NCBI GenBank assembly: GCA_045114775.1 | Contig: JBGULC010000020.1 | Coordinates: 1 to 26,335 of the forward strand | Reading direction: 5' to 3' | DNA length: 26,335 bases | From: UBA3792 sp045114775 | GTDB lineage: Bacteria > Bacillota > Clostridia > Christensenellales > CAG-138 | Part shown: in pieces, positions 7,490-14,867 of the stretch | Layout of the letters: each line of letters begins with the position of its first letter | How positions within the stretch are numbered: the first letter of the stretch is position 1 | Translations under genes and position numbers: made by a program | Notes under the pieces: model-generated | Told to the model about the DNA's origin: nothing | The model's input: only the letters and a program-made list of their open reading frames with translations | Database searches by the model: none

Positions 7490-10400
7490 ATGAGAAAAAC
7501 CATTTCTCTGGTCCTGGCAGTCCTGATGATGCTTGTCCTGCTTCCCGCGGTCAAGCTCAGCCCGGCTGTTGCGGAAGACGATGCCCCGACCTATGAAAAG
7601 GTTGAATCCGCCGATGCTATCACCGACGGTTCCTACCTGATCGTAGTCGACAGCAAGAAGATCGACGGTGCCTATTATGCTTTTAATGGTACCGACGCAA
7701 ATTCTTACAACAAAGTCGACGTTGACATCGCCGACGGCGTGATCACCGGCAACTATGCGGCGAACGAAATTCAAATCGCTGCGGTCGAAGGCGGCTTTAC
7801 GCTGAAGAACAGCGACGGCAAGTATCTCGGCGCGCCCAGCGCAAACAGTATTGATTTCAGCGAGACTGCTCTTGTCAACGGTATCGCAATGGGTGACGAT
7901 CTTACTGTTTCGATCAATATGTCCACCGACGCGGCACGCGAGCTGAAGCTGAACAATACAAATGATCAGCCGTTCTTCCGCTACTACAAGGTCAGCACCA
8001 GCAACGCGAATTATTATCTCCCTTCCCTTTATAAGAAGGTTGTAACCACCGAGCCGGATCCAGAGCCCGACCCCGAACCCGAACCCGAGCCCGAGACCAC
8101 GGCGATGGAGCTTGTGACTGAGCTGAAAAACGGCGATGAAGTTGTCATTTTCAACGCAGCCAACAACAAGATCATGACGGGCGCAGAGTATTATTATGAG
8201 AATACTTCGAACCCGAGCAAGAGCAAGTGGGAGATCGTTGCTGCAGATGCAACGCTGACCGACGACGTTCTCTCTGTTCCCGAAGAGGCGGTCGTTCTGA
8301 CCGTGGAAATTCTCGTACCGGATACGGAAGATCCCGAAATGAGTTCCACCGACGAAGAACCCAACGTCTATGCATTCAAGACGGCAGACGGCAAGTATCT
8401 GTATGCGGACAACAAAGATACCAGATTTGTTGAACGCGATCAGGAGAATGCAGAAAACACATTCTTCCAGCTGGAACCGGTCGAAGGCGGCTTCTATATC
8501 AAGTGCAACTCCGCCACATATAATGACAAGGCGCAGTACATCGAGTACTACAAGAACTATTTCACCGTGTACAGCATGGGCACCGATGCGTCCATCTACA
8601 CGTTCCAGTTCTATGCAGAGCCCGGCGAAACGCCTGAGCCTCCGGTAGTGGAACCGGCGGGCGACACGGTCATTCTGTTCACGAACGACGTACACTGCGG
8701 CATCCGCGACGGCTGGGGCTATGCAGGCGTTGCAGACCTGAAGAAGACCCTTGAAGCGGCGGGCAACGAAGTCCTCCTCGTCGACGCGGGCGACCACGTC
8801 CAGGGCGGCTCGATCGGCTCGCTCACGCGGGGCGAAGCGATCATCGAGATCATGAACTTTGTCGGTTACGATCTCGCAACGCTCGGCAACCACGAGTTTG
8901 ACTACGGCATGGATCGTATGTTTGAGCTTGTCGAGATGGCGGACTATCCGTACGTTTCCGCGAACTTCATGGATCTCACGACGAACGCTCCGGTGCTCGA
9001 CGCGTACAAGATCATCGAAGCGAACGGCAAGAAGATCGCGTTCGTCGGTCTTTCCACGCCGGAATCCATTACCAAGTCCACTCCTGCATACTTCATGAAC
9101 GCAGAGCATACCGAGTATCTCTACGGCTTCTGTCAGGATGATACCGGCGCAGGCGTCTACACCGCAGCGCAGACCGCGATCGACGCGGCGAAGGCGGAAG
9201 GCGCGGATTACGTGATCCTCGTCGGCCACATGGGTATTGACGAACAGTCTAAGCCCTGGACCGCTCCCGAAGTGATCGCAAACGTCACCGGCGTTGACGC
9301 GTTCATCGACGGTCACAGTCACAGCGTCATCAACACCGTCGTTCAGGATAAGGAAGGCAAACCGGTTCTCCACGGTCAGACCGGCACGAAGCTCGCGAAC
9401 GTCGGCAAGCTGACGATCGACGCGGAAGGCGAGTTCACGCTTGAGCTCCTCCCGGCGGAAGATAAGGTTCAGGACGATCCGGAGACCGACGCGTTCATCA
9501 AGACGATCGAGGATGAATTCAACGCGCTTCTGAACTCCGTCGTTGCGCACACCGATCATATCCTGACGATCAAAGATCCCGAGACCGGCGCACGTGCAGT
9601 TCGCCGTGCAGAGACCAACCTCGGCGACCTGTGTGCAGACGCGTATCAGTATATGTTCGATTCTGACATCGCGTTCGTCAACGGCGGCGGCGTCCGTGCG
9701 GACATCGCGGTCGGCGACATCACCTTCCAGCAGATTATCAACGTCCATCCGTTCGGCAATACCGCAGTGCTCGCGGAGGTCTCCGGTCAGACGATCCTTG
9801 ACGCTCTCGAAATGGGCGCTCGCGTATGCCCGTCCGAAAACGGCGGCTTCCTGCAGGTTGCGGGTCTGACCTATGAGATTCACACCTACGTCGAAGCAAA
9901 CGTTGAACTCGACGATGCAAAAGTCTGGCAGGGTCCGAAGGATCCGAACGGCGAATATCGCGTAAAGAACGTTCAGGTCTTCAACAAGGAGACCAACGCA
10001 TACGAACCGCTCGATCTTGAGAAGAAGTACACGCTCGCTTCCCACAACTATATGCTGATGGATATGGGCGACGGTATGGCGATGTTCAATGCGGAATCCA
10101 CGACGATCCTTTCCAACAGCGGTATCCCGGACAACCAGGTCCTGATCGACTATATCCAGTCGATGCCTGAGGTCAACGAAGTCCACCAGGTCGAAGGCTA
10201 CACCAATCCCAAAGGCGAAGGCCGTATCACGATCAACGAAGGGTCGCTCTTCTACGGTGAAGACGTGAAGTCTCCTGACGTTATGGAAGAAACCGAAGAT
10301 GGAGAACTCTTCCGTTATGACGTCAAGGTGAAGAATATCGATCCGGAACTCGCAGTCGTCGGTCTGCAGACATTCGTGCAGTATGACAATACCGCTCTTA

Positions 10401-11365
10401 CGTTCGTTGAAGCAAAGTCCAATCTCGATGGCAGCACCGGCATCAACGAAAAGGACGGTGTGATTTCCTTCGCATGGGCAAGCAATGGCGACGGCATCAC
10501 GATCACGGACGAAAGCGTAGTCGTATCTCTGTACTTCAAGCTCGCCAAGGCTGTTCCGAACGGTGCGAAACTTGACTTCGTCTTCGTACCTGCAGAAAAC
10601 GGCGCAACGACCGGATATTCCTACGTGGAGAACGATTCTGTTATCGAAGCTGAACACGTTCAGACCAAAGACGGCAGCATCACGTTCGAGCTTCCGGACA
10701 GTCTGACCATCTACGGAGAAGACGTCAACTCGCTCGACATCATGACCGTTGAAAACGGAGAGCGTCTCTACAAGTACGATATCCGCGTGAAAGATCTTCC
10801 GGCGGCAGGCCTCAAGGTCAACAGTGTACAGGTCTTCTTGAACTACGACAATGAGTTGCTTGAGCTTGTCGATGTCGAGAGCACGCTGGAGGGCTTTGTG
10901 TACAGTGCCAAGAAAGGTGATGTATTCTTCGTCTGGGCAACTGATTCCGATGTGCGTCTGAATGATGAAGATGTGATCCTTACGCTTTGCTTCTCCGCAC
11001 CGAACGCAAAGGGCGGCGAGGTAGCCACGATCGGCTTCACCGTAAATGCTTTGAACACAGGCAGTGCAATGTCGTTTGCCTACTGCGGACAGGTTCTGGA
11101 GATTGAAGCGACCACGGTCGACGGCAGCATCACGTTTGCCACTGCTGTGCTGGGCGATGCGAACTGCGACGGTCAGATCACGGCAGCTGACGCTGCGCTG
11201 ATCCTCCGCTCCATTGTCGGTCTGAGCGAGCTCTCTGCGCAAGGCGCGTTCAATGCAGACGTTGACGGCGACGGCGAAGTCACCGCCGAAGATGCAGCGA
11301 TCATCCTCCGCTACATTGTTAAGCTGATCGACAAGTTCCCGGTCGAAGAGACCGAAGAACCGTAA
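7490..11365 (+). CDS. Secreted 5'-nucleotidase/phosphoesterase with two cohesin-like modules and a dockerin
   Basis: 1291 residues, exported (signal peptide about 1-28, ending in AVAEDD). Two related beta-rich modules follow (about 33-185 and 205-380), separated by a Pro-Glu-Asp linker. The catalytic part (about 392-885) has the UshA-family metallophosphoesterase motifs TNDVH (398-402), DAGDHVQGG, GNHEFDYG (466-473), GHMG (H580) and DGHSHS (607-612). The family's C-terminal substrate domain follows (NGGGVRADI from 731, later MDMGDGMAMF). It should remove phosphate from nucleotides outside the cell. Residues about 918-1066 and 1070-1216 are a tandem pair of cohesin-like folds (YGEDV start, QYDN or NYDN strand, DGSITF end). 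Residues 1222-1284 are a type I dockerin with two calcium loops (DANCDGQITAADA and DVDGDGEVTAEDA). AAGGAGG before ATG 7490 sets the start. Own promoter and terminator. Confidence 0.92.
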   Translation: MRKTISLVLAVLMMLVLLPAVKLSPAVAEDDAPTYEKVESADAITDGSYLIVVDSKKIDGAYYAFNGTDANSYNKVDVDIADGVITGNYAANEIQIAAVEGGFTLKNSDGKYLGAPSANSIDFSETALVNGIAMGDDLTVSINMSTDAARELKLNNTNDQPFFRYYKVSTSNANYYLPSLYKKVVTTEPDPEPDPEPEPEPETTAMELVTELKNGDEVVIFNAANNKIMTGAEYYYENTSNPSKSKWEIVAADATLTDDVLSVPEEAVVLTVEILVPDTEDPEMSSTDEEPNVYAFKTADGKYLYADNKDTRFVERDQENAENTFFQLEPVEGGFYIKCNSATYNDKAQYIEYYKNYFTVYSMGTDASIYTFQFYAEPGETPEPPVVEPAGDTVILFTNDVHCGIRDGWGYAGVADLKKTLEAAGNEVLLVDAGDHVQGGSIGSLTRGEAIIEIMNFVGYDLATLGNHEFDYGMDRMFELVEMADYPYVSANFMDLTTNAPVLDAYKIIEANGKKIAFVGLSTPESITKSTPAYFMNAEHTEYLYGFCQDDTGAGVYTAAQTAIDAAKAEGADYVILVGHMGIDEQSKPWTAPEVIANVTGVDAFIDGHSHSVINTVVQDKEGKPVLHGQTGTKLANVGKLTIDAEGEFTLELLPAEDKVQDDPETDAFIKTIEDEFNALLNSVVAHTDHILTIKDPETGARAVRRAETNLGDLCADAYQYMFDSDIAFVNGGGVRADIAVGDITFQQIINVHPFGNTAVLAEVSGQTILDALEMGARVCPSENGGFLQVAGLTYEIHTYVEANVELDDAKVWQGPKDPNGEYRVKNVQVFNKETNAYEPLDLEKKYTLASHNYMLMDMGDGMAMFNAESTTILSNSGIPDNQVLIDYIQSMPEVNEVHQVEGYTNPKGEGRITINEGSLFYGEDVKSPDVMEETEDGELFRYDVKVKNIDPELAVVGLQTFVQYDNTALTFVEAKSNLDGSTGINEKDGVISFAWASNGDGITITDESVVVSLYFKLAKAVPNGAKLDFVFVPAENGATTGYSYVENDSVIEAEHVQTKDGSITFELPDSLTIYGEDVNSLDIMTVENGERLYKYDIRVKDLPAAGLKVNSVQVFLNYDNELLELVDVESTLEGFVYSAKKGDVFFVWATDSDVRLNDEDVILTLCFSAPNAKGGEVATIGFTVNALNTGSAMSFAYCGQVLEIEATTVDGSITFATAVLGDANCDGQITAADAALILRSIVGLSELSAQGAFNADVDGDGEVTAEDAAIILRYIVKLIDKFPVEETEEP

Positions 11366-11379
11366 CTCCTTACTGAAAC

Positions 11380-11409
11380 AGAGGACCGTCAAACGACGGT
11401 CCTCTTTCT
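11380..11409 (+). terminator. Terminator of the nucleotidase gene
   Basis: AGAGGACCGTC (11380-11390) and GACGGTCCTCT (11395-11405) form a perfect 11-bp stem with an AAAC loop, followed by TTCTT. Confidence 0.85.
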
Positions 11410-11433
11410 TATTCCCGAAGAATCCCTGCATTG

Positions 11434-11462
11434 TTGCTATTTTAATTAACTTGTTGTATACT
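11434..11462 (+). promoter_or_regulatory. Promoter of the ABC exporter transcript
   Basis: TTGCTA (11434-11439), 17-base spacer, TATACT (11457-11462). Transcription would start near 11469, giving a leader of about 110 bases before the exporter ATG. Confidence 0.6.
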
Positions 11463-11494
11463 GTTTATATCATTTGAAAGGATCGCCAGCCGCT

Positions 11495-11521
11495 ATGGTC
11501 AAGTATCGGGTTTCCTTCTAA
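11495..11521 (+). CDS. Candidate 8-residue leader peptide MVKYRVSF
   Basis: ATG 11495 to TAA 11519, with AAAGGA about 12 bases upstream. Its last codons (11511-11519) form the first of four complementary RNA segments leading to the exporter's ribosome site. Size and place match the leader peptides of erm, msr and cat resistance genes, where ribosome stalling on the leader opens the downstream site. The peptide is too short to test for coding bias, so the assignment rests on the RNA structure. Confidence 0.55.
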   Translation: MVKYRVSF

Positions 11522-11574
11522 AACGGCAGAAGGAAAATCCATTTCATTCCTTCTGTCGCAAAGCTGACAGGAGG
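11511..11574 (+). promoter_or_regulatory. Four-segment translational attenuator before the ABC exporter
   Basis: Segment 1 (11511-11519, TTTCCTTCT) pairs perfectly over 9 bases with segment 2 (11528-11536, AGAAGGAAA). Segment 2 extended (11524-11535) can instead pair over 12 bases, one G-U, with segment 3 (11547-11558). Segment 3 (CCTTCTGTC, 11549-11557) can pair over 9 bases, one G-U, with segment 4 (GACAGGAGG, 11566-11574), which contains the exporter's Shine-Dalgarno site. Pairs 1:2 plus 3:4 would hide the site. A ribosome held on the leader ORF covers segment 1 and favours 2:3, which frees it. No U-run follows 2:3, so this would act on translation and not on termination. Confidence 0.6.
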
Positions 11575-11579
11575 TAAAT

Positions 11580-13166
11580 ATGAGAACATACCAAAAGCGC
11601 AATCGCGCCGCTTTTTTCGGCGCGCTGGTTTGTATTCTTTGCAGCAACACGTTTGCTGTCGTGCTGCAGTTTTTCAAGGGTGATGTGCTGGATTATGCCA
11701 TCGCCGGTGAGATCCGAACCACAATCCAATCCGTTCTGCTACTCATCTCGTTTATCTTGGGCGAGGTGTTATTCTACTATCTGTATAAGCGGTGCAGCGC
11801 GAAATACGTGACCGGATGTACGCGGATGCTGAAACGCGACGTCTTTGAAAGCATTTTGCAACGGTCTTACGTGGATTACAAATCGCAGCAGCAGGGCGAA
11901 TACCTTGCAAAGCTGACAAATGATGCGGACGCCATTCAGAATCGCAGATTTCAGATGCTGCCGTTATTCTTTGATATTCTGTCAAAGATCGTCTTTGTCA
12001 GCGCCGCGCTGTTTCTGTTGGACTGGCGGCTTGCGCTCGTGACGATCGCGCTGTTATCCACACCGCTGTACGTTCCCAAGCTGATCGAAAAACGTTTACA
12101 GAACGCACAGACAGCATATCTCAAAGCGGTCGAGGAGCATCTTGCGAAGGTCAACGACTGGCTGAGCGGATTTGAGATTATCAAAAACTTCTCCGTGGAA
12201 CGACAGATTCTCCGGAGGTTTGACGATTCGAACGATTCCGCCATGGACAAGTTCTTAAAGGATTCCCTGCTCGGCGCGGTATCGCAGCTGATCACGACGC
12301 TGATCTCGTATCTGTCGTATTTCATCGTGCTGGTCTTTGCCGCATGGCTCGTGCTTCGGGGCGACTTTACCGCAGGAAACTTCTTCGTAGCCATCGGGAT
12401 GATCGACCAGCTGTCTTATCCGCTGATCTCGCTTGCGGAGATCATCCGGCAGCTTGTAGCCATCCGGCCCGCCTGCGATGCAATGGAACGGTTTATTGCA
12501 TACGGCGCATCGAAAGGCGGAAAACCGTTGCAGCACGCGGAAGAAATCCGATATGAAGACGTTACCTTTGCCTACCCGGACGCAGCGCTGGTTTTGAATC
12601 GCTTTGATCTGACGGCGAAACGCGGACAAAGAATTCTCATCAAGGGTCCGAGCGGTTGCGGCAAAACGACCGCGGTGAATCTGCTGCTGCGCTATTTTGA
12701 CGTCAGCAGCGGCGCGATTACCGTAGACGGCGTGCCGATTTCGGAATACAGCAGCACATACGACTGCATGACGGTCGTGCGGCAGGAAGCGGTGCTGTTT
12801 CACGATATGCTTCGGAACAACCTGACGATGTTCCGCGATATCCCGGATGAAACGCTGATCGCCATGCTGCAAACCCTCGGACTGTCCAAGTTTGCCAATC
12901 CAGATGCGCTTGATTCGCTGATCACGGAGAACGGCGCGAATCTGTCCGGCGGCGAAAAGAAGCGCATCTGTCTTGCCCGTGCGCTGCTTCGCGATACAGA
13001 CGTGCTGATACTGGACGAGCCGCTTGCAAATCTGGACGACGCAACCGCAAAAAAGATCGAAGACCTGCTGCTGTCGATCAAGGGAAAGCTACTGCTTGTC
13101 GTATCTCACCAGTTTACGGAAGAAAAGTTGAGCCGATTTGATTGCGTATTGGAAATGCATGCATAA
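11580..13166 (+). CDS. Half-size ABC exporter (permease fused to ATPase)
   Basis: 528 residues, a membrane protein that would work as a dimer and use ATP to export a compound. The membrane domain covers about 1-300, with hydrophobic helices near 10-30, 45-68, 125-145, 150-165, 235-265 and 270-295. The nucleotide-binding domain has Walker A GPSGCGKTT (356-364, K362), Q-loop VVRQEAVLF, signature LSGGEKKR (455-462), Walker B VLILDEP (475-481, catalytic E480), D-loop ANLDDA and H-loop H510. It is a little shorter than most family members. AGGAGG six bases before ATG 11580 is the ribosome site, and that site can be paired by upstream RNA. The cargo cannot be told from the sequence. The leader-peptide control suggests an antibiotic or another ribosome-acting compound, since such leaders usually guard drug-resistance genes. 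Confidence 0.9.
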   Translation: MRTYQKRNRAAFFGALVCILCSNTFAVVLQFFKGDVLDYAIAGEIRTTIQSVLLLISFILGEVLFYYLYKRCSAKYVTGCTRMLKRDVFESILQRSYVDYKSQQQGEYLAKLTNDADAIQNRRFQMLPLFFDILSKIVFVSAALFLLDWRLALVTIALLSTPLYVPKLIEKRLQNAQTAYLKAVEEHLAKVNDWLSGFEIIKNFSVERQILRRFDDSNDSAMDKFLKDSLLGAVSQLITTLISYLSYFIVLVFAAWLVLRGDFTAGNFFVAIGMIDQLSYPLISLAEIIRQLVAIRPACDAMERFIAYGASKGGKPLQHAEEIRYEDVTFAYPDAALVLNRFDLTAKRGQRILIKGPSGCGKTTAVNLLLRYFDVSSGAITVDGVPISEYSSTYDCMTVVRQEAVLFHDMLRNNLTMFRDIPDETLIAMLQTLGLSKFANPDALDSLITENGANLSGGEKKRICLARALLRDTDVLILDEPLANLDDATAKKIEDLLLSIKGKLLLVVSHQFTEEKLSRFDCVLEMHA

Positions 13167-13167
13167 C

Positions 13168-13208
13168 AAACGGCGGGGAGAATCACTTCCTCTCCGCCGG
13201 TTTCCTTT
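13168..13208. terminator. Bidirectional terminator between ABC exporter and Nudix gene
   Basis: AAACGGCGGGGAG (13168-13180) pairs with CTCTCCGCCGGTTT (13190-13203) with one bulged base and one G-U, and TTTCCTTT overlaps the end of the stem. It sits between convergent stops at 13166 (+) and 13213 (-). Confidence 0.7.
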
Positions 13209-13212
13209 GCGA

Positions 13213-13770
13213 TCAGAATACTCTCATCCGCTCATTCAGGCGTTGATACACCGGACGCATCCAGGGTTCGGAGCAGGCACGGATCGCGTCGTCCGGCAGG
13301 AACCATTTCACGGCGCTGTTTTCGTCCGCTTTGATGCGCAGCGGCTCCGTATCGTCCGCGATCAGAAGATAGGTGCCGTTCAGATGCAGATGCGCCGGGA
13401 CAAATCTGCCTCGTTTCCAATGCGGATTGACCGTCAGCGTTTCAATCGAAAGCAGACGGTCCGACGCCGGACGAACGGACAGCAGCCCCGTCTCCTCTGT
13501 CGCCTCCTTCAATGCGACCTTCAGGAGATCGCGTTCGCCGTCCGCATGACCGCCGGTCCACGCCCAGGAATCGTAAATATTATGATAGATCATCAGCACG
13601 CGGTCACGGCTTTCATTCGTGATCCAGGCGGACGCCGTCACATGAAACAGCAGATTGCTGCGCTCGTAGATATCCGCATAGCGGGCAAGGCAGTCCAGCA
13701 TGACCGCACGATCCGTTTCCTCCTGCGCGTCGCGCGGGATATAGTTTTTCAAAGCTTCACAGAATTCCAT
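13213..13770 (-). CDS. Nudix hydrolase, 185 residues
   Basis: Hydrolyses a nucleoside diphosphate linked to another group; the substrate is unknown. The Nudix box reads GGHADGERDLLKVALKEATE then ETGL, with Lys in place of the usual Arg and a loop one residue shorter than the standard GGxxExGE form, a variant found in many family members. Residues 1-40 are a helical extension before the fold. The start at 13770 has no Shine-Dalgarno site. A TATACT box at 13782-13777 would place transcription start at the ATG itself, so the mRNA may be leaderless. The next in-frame Met (codon 24) would remove a conserved-looking helix and is less likely. Divergent from the uracil-DNA glycosylase gene, with overlapping promoters. 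It may be a housecleaning enzyme. Confidence 0.85.
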   Translation of the reverse strand: MEFCEALKNYIPRDAQEETDRAVMLDCLARYADIYERSNLLFHVTASAWITNESRDRVLMIYHNIYDSWAWTGGHADGERDLLKVALKEATEETGLLSVRPASDRLLSIETLTVNPHWKRGRFVPAHLHLNGTYLLIADDTEPLRIKADENSAVKWFLPDDAIRACSEPWMRPVYQRLNERMRVF

Positions 13771-13776
13771 ATTTGC

Positions 13777-13806
13777 AGTATACCATGCTCTCCCTCTTGT
13801 CTGCAA
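13777..13806 (-). promoter_or_regulatory. Promoter of the Nudix gene (leaderless arrangement)
   Basis: Minus strand TTGCAG (13806-13801), 18-base spacer, TATACT (13782-13777). The start codon at 13770 lies about seven bases after the -10 box, where transcription itself should begin. Its -35 overlaps the -35 of the divergent promoter. Confidence 0.5.
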
Positions 13807-13825
13807 GCCCGCTTTGGTGTATACT
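13797..13825 (+). promoter_or_regulatory. Promoter of the uracil-DNA glycosylase gene
   Basis: TTGTCT (13797-13802), 17-base spacer, TATACT (13820-13825). Confidence 0.65.
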
Positions 13826-13848
13826 GTAGAAAACCCTTGGAGGTGCGT

Positions 13849-14517
13849 ATGGTACACATCGGGAATGATTGGGACGATTTGCTTGCGGATTATTTCGCAT
13901 CGGAGCAGTATCAGGCACTGCGGCGTTTTCTTGCCGAGGAATACCGCACGCATACGATCTATCCGAGCATGTACGATATCTTCAACGCGCTGAAATACAC
14001 AAGCTTTGCCGAGACCAAGGTCGTGATCATCGGACAGGACCCGTACCACGGTCCCGGACAGGCGCACGGGCTTTGCTTTTCCGTGAAAAGGGGCGTGGAG
14101 CCGCCTCCGTCGCTTAAAAACATCTTTCAGGAGATTCATAGTGATCTCGGCCTTCCGATACCGAATCACGGCGAATTGACCGCGTGGGCGCGTCAGGGCG
14201 TTCTTCTTTTGAACACCGTGCTGACCGTACGCGAGCATCTGCCGAATTCGCACAAGGGACACGGCTGGGAAGCGTTTACCGACCGTGTGATCGAGCTTCT
14301 GAACGGCAAGCAGCAACCGATCGTGTTTCTGCTGTGGGGCGCGAACGCGCGCAACAAAGCGCGGATCGTCACGAATCCGATACATATCAAGCTCGAAGCG
14401 CCGCATCCGAGCCCGCTTTCCGCCTATAACGGCTTCTTCGGCTGTCGGCACTTTTCCAAGGCGAACGCTTATCTTGAGAGAAGCGGTCAGACGCCGATCG
14501 ACTGGCGGCTTGACTGA
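13849..14517 (+). CDS. ung: Uracil-DNA glycosylase, family 1
   Basis: 222 residues, the usual family-1 length. Cuts uracil out of DNA after cytosine deamination or dUTP incorporation, the first step of base-excision repair. The water-activating loop GQDPYHGPGQAHG is intact with catalytic D64. The DNA-intercalating loop HPSPLS carries catalytic H186. The uracil-binding strand LLLNTVLTVRE and the VFLLWG strand are also present. D64 and H186 correspond to D64 and H187 of the Escherichia coli enzyme. TTGGAGG before ATG 13849 and the promoter at 13797 fix the start; the open frame extends upstream but covers the promoter and opposite-strand gene. No clear terminator follows. The tRNA gene begins 70 bases downstream with its own promoter. 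Confidence 0.96.
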   Translation: MVHIGNDWDDLLADYFASEQYQALRRFLAEEYRTHTIYPSMYDIFNALKYTSFAETKVVIIGQDPYHGPGQAHGLCFSVKRGVEPPPSLKNIFQEIHSDLGLPIPNHGELTAWARQGVLLLNTVLTVREHLPNSHKGHGWEAFTDRVIELLNGKQQPIVFLLWGANARNKARIVTNPIHIKLEAPHPSPLSAYNGFFGCRHFSKANAYLERSGQTPIDWRLD

Positions 14518-14546
14518 AAAACTTTTATCAAAATGCAAAAAAAGGA

Positions 14547-14575
14547 TTGACAAAAGCGACAATCTTCGGTATTAT
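14547..14575 (+). promoter_or_regulatory. Promoter of the tRNA-Glu gene
   Basis: TTGACA (14547-14552), 17-base spacer, TATTAT (14570-14575), about 11 bases before the mature tRNA. Confidence 0.8.
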
Positions 14576-14586
14576 ATCTCTTGCGT

Positions 14587-14662
14587 GCTCGGTTCGTCTA
14601 GTGGCCTAGGACACCGCCCTCTCACGGCGGTAACACGGGTTCGACTCCCGTACCGGGTACCA
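14587..14662 (+). tRNA. tRNA-Glu (anticodon CTC)
   Basis: A 76-base cloverleaf with encoded CCA. Acceptor arm GCTCGGT pairs with ACCGGGT (two G-U pairs). D arm GTCT/GGAC. Anticodon stem CCGCC/GGCGG holds loop CTCTCAC, giving anticodon CTC, which reads GAG. T arm ACGGG-TTCGACT-CCCGT. It is a single gene with its own promoter and terminator. Confidence 0.95.
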
Positions 14663-14665
14663 AGG

Positions 14666-14689
14666 AAGCCCCAAATATGGGGCTTTTTT
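14666..14689 (+). terminator. Terminator of the tRNA gene
   Basis: AAGCCCC (14666-14672) and GGGGCTT (14679-14685) with a 6-base loop, followed by a run of T to 14689. Confidence 0.85.
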
Positions 14690-14701
14690 CATGCCCCGAA
14701 T

Positions 14702-14779
14702 TCACCGGGAGTGGAGTAACGAGCACAAGCACGTTTTTTCCTTCTTTTCGCCTTCTGGGAAATGATGCTTTCTTCTCAC
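14702..14779 (-). CDS. Possible 25-residue small protein (GTG start)
   Basis: On the minus strand GGAGG lies about eight bases before a GTG at 14779. The ORF reads (M)RRKHHFPEGEKKEKTCLCS and ends at TGA 14702. It is very basic with a CxC pair. It lies downstream of the formylglutamate-amidohydrolase gene on the same strand, and the symmetrical hairpin at 14666-14685 follows it. There is no family match, and at this size chance cannot be excluded. Confidence 0.3.
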   Translation of the reverse strand: MRRKHHFPEGEKKEKTCLCSLLHSR

Positions 14780-14806
14780 GTCGATTACCTCCGTCTTTTG
14801 TTTATT

Positions 14807-14829
14807 TTCGCTTTGCAGCGAAGTTTTTT
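14807..14829 (+). terminator. First of two tandem plus-strand terminator-like hairpins
   Basis: TTCGCT (14807-14812) and AGCGAA (14817-14822), loop TTGC, then G and six T (14824-14829). No plus-strand gene precedes it except the tRNA, which already has a terminator. Confidence 0.5.
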
Positions 14830-14834
14830 GATGC

Positions 14835-14867
14835 ACCGGCGGCGGTTTTGCCGCCGGTCCGTTTTTT
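14835..14867 (+). terminator. Second tandem plus-strand terminator hairpin
   Basis: ACCGGCGGC (14835-14843) and GCCGCCGGT (14850-14858) form a perfect 9-bp stem with loop GGTTTT, then CCG and six T (14862-14867). It faces plus, against the gene that ends at 14867 on the minus strand, and may protect that gene from converging transcription. Confidence 0.6.

Noticed and set aside
8060..8098. A tandem Pro-Glu repeat in DNA, possible CRISPR-like or phase-variable tract
   Set aside because: It is an in-frame Pro-Glu/Asp linker between protein modules. There are no spacers and no homopolymer tract.
7466..11431. A 1321-codon minus-strand ORF over the whole nucleotidase gene
   Set aside because: The plus frame has a full set of enzyme motifs, a signal peptide and a ribosome site. 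The minus frame shows no domain and is a codon-bias shadow.
13138..13848. N-terminal extension of uracil-DNA glycosylase
   Set aside because: The open frame runs back over the opposite-strand Nudix gene and the ung promoter. The family starts at the ATG at 13849, which has a ribosome site.
13771..14562. N-terminal extension of the Nudix hydrolase
   Set aside because: The frame stays open across the antisense of ung and both promoters, and gives no family-like sequence.
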